NCBI GenBank assembly: GCA_003646875.1
Contig: QMLT01000072.1
Span: 1-7,683 of the forward strand
DNA from: Deltaproteobacteria bacterium
GTDB taxonomy: Bacteria > Desulfobacterota > DSM-4660 > Desulfatiglandales > B25-G16
Direction of reading: 5' to 3'
Length of the DNA: 7,683 nt
The stretch's first letter is position 1. Each line of letters starts with the position of its first letter. The notes under the pieces were generated by a model. It searched no databases. It worked only from the letters and a program-made list of their open reading frames with translations, and was not told the origin of the DNA. The position numbers and the translations under genes are program-made. Below are positions 4,413-7,683 of the stretch, one piece after another.

Positions 4413-5030
4413 ATGTGGGTACTTTTCATAGCGTTATTGGCAGTTGCATATCTCTTAGGTTCAATTCCTTTTGGCCTGTTGATCAGTCAAAAGGTGGCAA
4501 GATTAGATATAACCAAGGTAGGCAGCGGAAATATCGGAGCCTCTAACGTTGCTCGTGAGGTTGGCCTCAAATGGGGAATTATTACCTTTTTGGCAGATAT
4601 TTTGAAGGGTTTCCTTCCTGTTATATGTGCCTATTATATTTTAGGCCCCCCAGCAGAAACAAACGAGGCCTTAAAAGGAATGATCGGTCTCGCGGCCTTG
4701 TTAGGGCACCAATTCTCCGTTTATAATCGTTTCAAAGGGGGGAAAGGAGTAGCTACATATCTTGGTGTTTTTTTAGCTATTTCCCCAATTGCGTGCATAG
4801 TGTGTGGTATAATATTTTTTATATTCGTCTGGGTATGGAGATATATCTCCTTAGGATCAATAGTGGCATCTCTTACCATGCCTCTTTGTTTATATTTCAT
4901 GGGTCATCCCCGTGTTATAATCATTATTTCGTTGATAATATCCTTTTTAGTTACATTCAAGCATAGAGAAAATATCCGAAGATTATCCCGGGGAAATGAA
5001 AGAAGATGGCAGAAATCAACATTACAATAA
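4413..5030 (+). CDS. plsY: Glycerol-3-phosphate acyltransferase PlsY
   Basis: A 205-residue integral membrane enzyme that transfers the acyl group of acyl-phosphate to the sn-1 position of glycerol-3-phosphate, the first step of phospholipid synthesis in bacteria using the PlsX/PlsY route. The family's conserved cytoplasmic loops are present: GSIPFG (16-21), VGSGNIGASNVAR (36-48), DILKG (62-66), GH then FKGGKGVAT (98-115), and the C-terminal KHRENIRRL..GNE (183-196). Hydrophobic segments fall near residues 1-22, 52-75, 85-100, 113-140, 146-164 and 168-182, consistent with a multi-pass protein. Length is normal. ATG 4413 has only a weak AGGA ten bases upstream, but the N-terminal membrane segment starts right there. 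The gene stands alone and converges on parB: the two coding ends overlap by 9 nt. Confidence 0.95.
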   Translation: MWVLFIALLAVAYLLGSIPFGLLISQKVARLDITKVGSGNIGASNVAREVGLKWGIITFLADILKGFLPVICAYYILGPPAETNEALKGMIGLAALLGHQFSVYNRFKGGKGVATYLGVFLAISPIACIVCGIIFFIFVWVWRYISLGSIVASLTMPLCLYFMGHPRVIIIISLIISFLVTFKHRENIRRLSRGNERRWQKSTLQ

Positions 5031-5864
5031 TTGATCAATCAAACGGCCCAAATCCTCATCAGAATAAAATTCGATTATAATTCTACCTTTTTTACCCTTA
5101 CGTCTGATAACCACTTTTGTGCCTAATGACTTTTGAAGATCTTTGGATAAAGACTCCATATAATGGTCTGTTTCGGGTTTCGGGTTTTTTGGCTTTTTTA
5201 ATGTCGAAATCTTTTTAACCAGCTTCTCTGTCTGGCGAACAGAGAGAGATTTCTTTATGATAAGATCCCTCACCTCTTTTTGGGCTAAAGGAGATTCAAT
5301 AGTGACAAGAACCCTTGCATGGCCCGTAGTCAATTTACCATCTATAAGATCCTGTTGAATAATAGCGGGAAGCTTCAACAGTCGTAAGAAATTGGCAATG
5401 GTAGAACGATCCTTTCCAACCCTTTTTGAAAGGGCTTCTTGTGTGAGATGAAACCTTTGCATCAACTCCTGGTATGCGGATGATTCCTCAATAGGGTTAA
5501 GATCTTTTCTCTGGATATTTTCAATCAGCGCTAATTCCAATGTCTCTGCAGGAGATACATCCCTAATCAACACAGGTATCTTATCAAGACCTGCCTTTTG
5601 AGCTGCACGCCAGCGCCTCTCTCCTGCAATGAGTTGATATCCATCCTTTGCCTTGCTGACCAGTATGGGTTGGATAACGCCCTTCTCTTTTATAGAATCT
5701 GCTAATTCTATCAGCTCAGAGTCTCTAAAATTTTGTCTCGGTTGGTGGGGATTAGGAGAAATGGATTCAATGGGGCAGTAGAAAAAGCCCTTATCCGTTT
5801 CTGAAATTACAGTTTCTGGAAATAAGGCTGAAAGTCCTCTTCCGAGAGCCTTACGTTTGGTCAC
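5022..5864 (-). CDS. parB: Chromosome-partitioning protein ParB
   Basis: A 280-residue ParB/Spo0J protein that binds parS, spreads along DNA as a CTP-dependent clamp and stimulates ParA. The N-terminus MTKRKALGRGLSALFPE is the usual ParA-contacting tail (KALGRGLSAL). The ParB N-domain spans about 30-125: NPHQPRQNF (38-46), SIKEKGVIQPILV (57-69), the CTP-binding GERRWRAA (81-88) and LIENIQRKDLNPIEE (113-127). A helix-turn-helix region follows (LTQEALSKRVGKDRSTIANFLRLL, about 140-163), then TTGHARVL (179-186). The C-terminal 40 residues (LGTKVVIRRK... DEDLGRLIDQLL) form the dimerisation domain. Start GTG 5864 is preceded by AAAGGAGGAG (5871-5880) and overlaps the end of parA by 14 nt, so translation is coupled. 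Length and motifs are complete. Confidence 0.96.
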   Translation of the reverse strand: MTKRKALGRGLSALFPETVISETDKGFFYCPIESISPNPHQPRQNFRDSELIELADSIKEKGVIQPILVSKAKDGYQLIAGERRWRAAQKAGLDKIPVLIRDVSPAETLELALIENIQRKDLNPIEESSAYQELMQRFHLTQEALSKRVGKDRSTIANFLRLLKLPAIIQQDLIDGKLTTGHARVLVTIESPLAQKEVRDLIIKKSLSVRQTEKLVKKISTLKKPKNPKPETDHYMESLSKDLQKSLGTKVVIRRKGKKGRIIIEFYSDEDLGRLIDQLL

Positions 5865-6633
5865 CTTTATCTCCTCCTTTTAAGATTATTTCCTTTGCAA
5901 GCTCTAAATAACTTTGGGCCCCTTTTGATCGAATATCATAAAGAATGATTGGCTTCCCATGGCTTGATGCCTCGCTTAAACTAACATTACGTGGGATAAC
6001 TGTGTGAAAAACAGAACTTCCAAAATGGCGGCGAACCTCCTCCGCTACTTGATGTGATAGATTATTGCGTTTGTCGAACATTGTTAACAAAATGCCCGTC
6101 ATTATAAGTGATGGGTTAAGCCCTTTTTTGACCAATCGTACCGTATTAAGCAACTGGGTTAATCCTTCCATGGCAAGATATTCGCATTGAAGTGGTACAA
6201 GAAAAAAATCAGCCGCAGTAAGGGCATTAAGTGTCAGAAACCCAAGAGAAGGGGGGCAGTCAATAAATATGTAACTGTATTTATCTTTAAATTGAGACAA
6301 GGCATTATGTAATAGATACTCCTTATTATTTTTAGAAAACATCTCTACTTCTGCTCCAAATAAATCAGGATTGGCTCCAATAAGATTAAGCATTGGGATT
6401 TCTGTTTCAAGGATGAATTTGTCTTCTACATATCTTCCCAATATTACGTCGTAGAGGCTTGGCTCAAGGCTTGAGGGATTTACTCCCAAAGAGGTAGTTG
6501 CATTTCCCTGAGGATCGCAATCTACTAAAAGACATCTTTTTTCTGCTGCAGCAATAGATGAGGCTAAATTTACGGCTGTTGTGGTTTTTCCAACCCCTCC
6601 CTTTTGATTCACTATGGATATTATTGATCCCAT
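5851..6633 (-). CDS. parA: Chromosome-partitioning ATPase ParA (Soj family)
   Basis: A 260-residue deviant-Walker ATPase that works with ParB-parS to segregate chromosome origins. Motifs: KGGVGKTTTAVNLA (11-24, with the signature lysine before the P-loop lysine), LVDCDPQGNATTSLG (36-50), FIDCPPSLGFLTLNAL (123-138), and VIPRNVSLSEASSHGKPI (212-229). It lacks the N-terminal DNA-binding extension of plasmid P1-type ParA, so it belongs to the short chromosomal type. ATG 6633 gives the usual MGSIISIVNQKGG start, although no clear Shine-Dalgarno precedes it (ACTAGCACCC). The downstream parB overlaps it by 14 nt. A perfect parS lies 143 bp upstream of the start, as in many chromosomal par loci, and could also place the operon under ParB control; that last point is inference. 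Confidence 0.96.
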   Translation of the reverse strand: MGSIISIVNQKGGVGKTTTAVNLASSIAAAEKRCLLVDCDPQGNATTSLGVNPSSLEPSLYDVILGRYVEDKFILETEIPMLNLIGANPDLFGAEVEMFSKNNKEYLLHNALSQFKDKYSYIFIDCPPSLGFLTLNALTAADFFLVPLQCEYLAMEGLTQLLNTVRLVKKGLNPSLIMTGILLTMFDKRNNLSHQVAEEVRRHFGSSVFHTVIPRNVSLSEASSHGKPIILYDIRSKGAQSYLELAKEIILKGGDKGDQT

Positions 6634-6776
6634 GGGTGCTAGTGTATTCTTGGAAAAAATTCAGCTGTCAGGACACAGCAGAAATAAACAACCTCATTAC
6701 TGTCTGCTGTATTTGTGATCACTGCTCGTTTCTTGTGTCGATGGACAAATGAAAACTTTCAATAGGCATGACCGAT

Positions 6777-6792
6777 TGTTTCACGTGAAACA
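6777..6792. other. parS centromere site
   Basis: TGTTTCACGTGAAACA is a perfect 16-bp palindrome identical to the conserved bacterial parS consensus bound by ParB. It lies between parA (start 6633) and the stop of the DUF59 gene (6802). It is the only copy in the window. parS sites usually cluster close to the replication origin, so this region is probably origin-proximal. Confidence 0.96.
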
Positions 6793-6801
6793 TTTCTAAA
6801 T

Positions 6802-7104
6802 TTATAATCCCTTCCAGGCCTCTTTCTCCATAGCCAGGAAATTCTGGATCTCTTCTTGATTCATTTGGCCTATTTTTATTTCAAGATCTACTCCCAACGG
6901 GATTACTGATTCTTTCAGGCTTTTCTCTAAGAAAGATAAGATAGGGATGCCTGGAAATGGGAGTAAAAGGCTTAAAGAGGCAGTATTTCCCGTCAAAGCG
7001 ATATCCCGGATCATACCTAAATCCATAAGGCTTCGATCTATAGATGGATGCATCACATTTGCTATTGCCTGCGTAATATCTTCAACTGAAAGATTCTTTT
7101 CCAT
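6802..7104 (-). CDS. Stand-alone DUF59 (MIP18/Mrp-N-like) protein
   Basis: A 100-residue protein from ATG 7104, with GGAGG eight bases upstream. It matches the DUF59 iron-sulfur-assembly domain: SVEDITQAIANVMHPSID (6-23), SLMDLGMIRDIAL (25-37), SLSLLLPFPGIPILSFLEKSLKE (43-65) and VDLEIKIGQMNQEEIQ (72-87). The last ~20 residues resemble the linker that joins this domain to the ATPase domain in Mrp/ApbC, so the gene looks like the Mrp N-terminal module standing alone. The family's usual PGCP motif reads PGIP here (I53), so the reactive cysteine is missing, which argues against a direct role in cluster transfer. It ends 9 bp before parS, and parA lies downstream on the same strand. Co-transcription with parA is possible; a functional link is unproven. 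Confidence 0.8.
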   Translation of the reverse strand: MEKNLSVEDITQAIANVMHPSIDRSLMDLGMIRDIALTGNTASLSLLLPFPGIPILSFLEKSLKESVIPLGVDLEIKIGQMNQEEIQNFLAMEKEAWKGL

Positions 7105-7412
7105 AATAGTTTTCCTCCTTTTTTTAACTCTAAAAAATATTTCCTTTCAAAATTAATCTCTAATAAAGGTAAGAAATCTCTATATGAATCAGGTTAAAGA
7201 TTTAAATAAGTAATGTAAAAAAGAACATACACTATGGGGAAAATATTCTCAATTGAAAAATCAAGACAAAAAATTATGCTGATTTGCCGCTTGCTCATTT
7301 CTGAGCGCTGATATCGAATTGAGCTACATTGCCTATTTAAGCCCTCAACATCCATAGAGTGAGAAGTTATTGATATATTAGCGAATTTCATTAAGGTTAT
7401 GAGTATCGCGAT

Positions 7413-7682
7413 TTAATTGGGCTCTGATATTGTTGTTTTAGATGATTGCATCGCAAGATCTGGAAATGGGGTCAAGTCCATTTTTGACTTTTTTTGATTA
7501 AATCTTGCAACTTTTTTCATCTTCCGGGCTAAATCTCTATCTGCGATTAATCGTTTGCCCATACCTCGAATACGCTTCTTGCCTTTCTTTCGTTATCAAT
7601 TTTGTAACTTTTTACAGATCTTCTTGTATGTATCCAATTTATGTTTACGGTTAATGTATATAGCAGCATTACCGGCTTCATT
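7413..7682 (-). pseudogene. Unidentified C-terminal coding fragment with tandem in-frame stops, at window edge
   Basis: On the - strand, one frame is open from the window edge for 28 residues (starting NEAGNAAIYINRKHKLDT) and ends at TGA-TAA (7593-7598). The same frame then stays open for 59 strongly basic residues (RKKGKKRIRGMGKRLIADRD... DLTPFPDL) to TAA 7413-7415. Continuity in one frame across the double stop suggests decayed coding DNA, for example a transposase end, but I cannot name the family. The preceding stretch 7105-7412 holds nothing I recognise: it is AT-rich with short chance ORFs. Confidence 0.25.
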
Positions 7683-7683
7683 C

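Noticed and set aside
7194..7391. 65-codon - strand ORF in the terminal AT-rich region
   Set aside because: No Shine-Dalgarno, no recognisable motif and low-complexity AT-driven composition; probably chance.
7464..7490. AAGTC...GACTT inverted repeat near the end of the window as a terminator
   Set aside because: The stem is 5 bp and, although a T run follows, it lies inside a candidate - strand fragment; too weak to annotate.

Overview
The window reads as bacterial chromosomal DNA of moderate-to-low GC content. It has two halves of different character. The right half holds housekeeping genes: plsY, a parA-parB pair with a perfect parS site, a DUF59-domain gene, and a DUF3842/CooT-type gene pair. 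CooT-like and DUF3842 proteins are mostly known from strict anaerobes, so an anaerobic, Desulfobacterota- or Nitrospirota-like host is a reasonable but weak guess. Several starts are TTG or GTG, and TGA is used as a normal stop.

Positions 1-2491 look like a stretch of integron gene cassettes. The small genes are unrelated and all on the + strand. After three of them lies an imperfect hairpin with the layout of an attC recombination site: an R'' box ending in AAC, an L'' arm with an extrahelical base, a variable hairpin, a matching L' arm and an R' box starting with GTT. Sites are at 995-1071, 1806-1891 and, degenerate, at 2399-2491. The cargo is a possible ribbon-helix-helix/RAMA-like protein (28-498), a two-gene toxin-antitoxin pair (540-1000), a HIRAN-domain protein with a helical-repeat tail (1084-1773), and a DUF4160-DUF2442 pair whose DUF4160 member is broken (1921-2421). 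No integrase or attI is visible, so this is either the inner or distal part of an integron or an array without its integrase.

Positions 2501-3172 hold a PIN-domain toxin followed by a Phd/YefM-like antitoxin. They have their own near-consensus promoter just after the last attC-like site, and no attC follows them. This may be the edge of the array.

Positions 3434-4035, on the - strand, hold a DUF3842 gene overlapping by 8 nt a CooT-like nickel-binding gene. The CooT-like gene carries a one-base frameshift in a run of seven A. An intergenic stretch follows (4051-4412) with nested inverted repeats: outer arms of 26 nt, a 25-nt palindrome and a GC-rich hairpin. It resembles a small non-autonomous repeat element.

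Positions 4413-7104 hold plsY (+), convergent with parB and parA (-). parA is preceded by the 16-bp parS site and the DUF59 gene, also on the - strand. ParA, ParB and parS together form a chromosome-segregation locus, which in bacteria usually lies near the replication origin. The last ~580 nt hold no recognised complete gene, only an unidentified same-frame C-terminal fragment on the - strand at the window edge.
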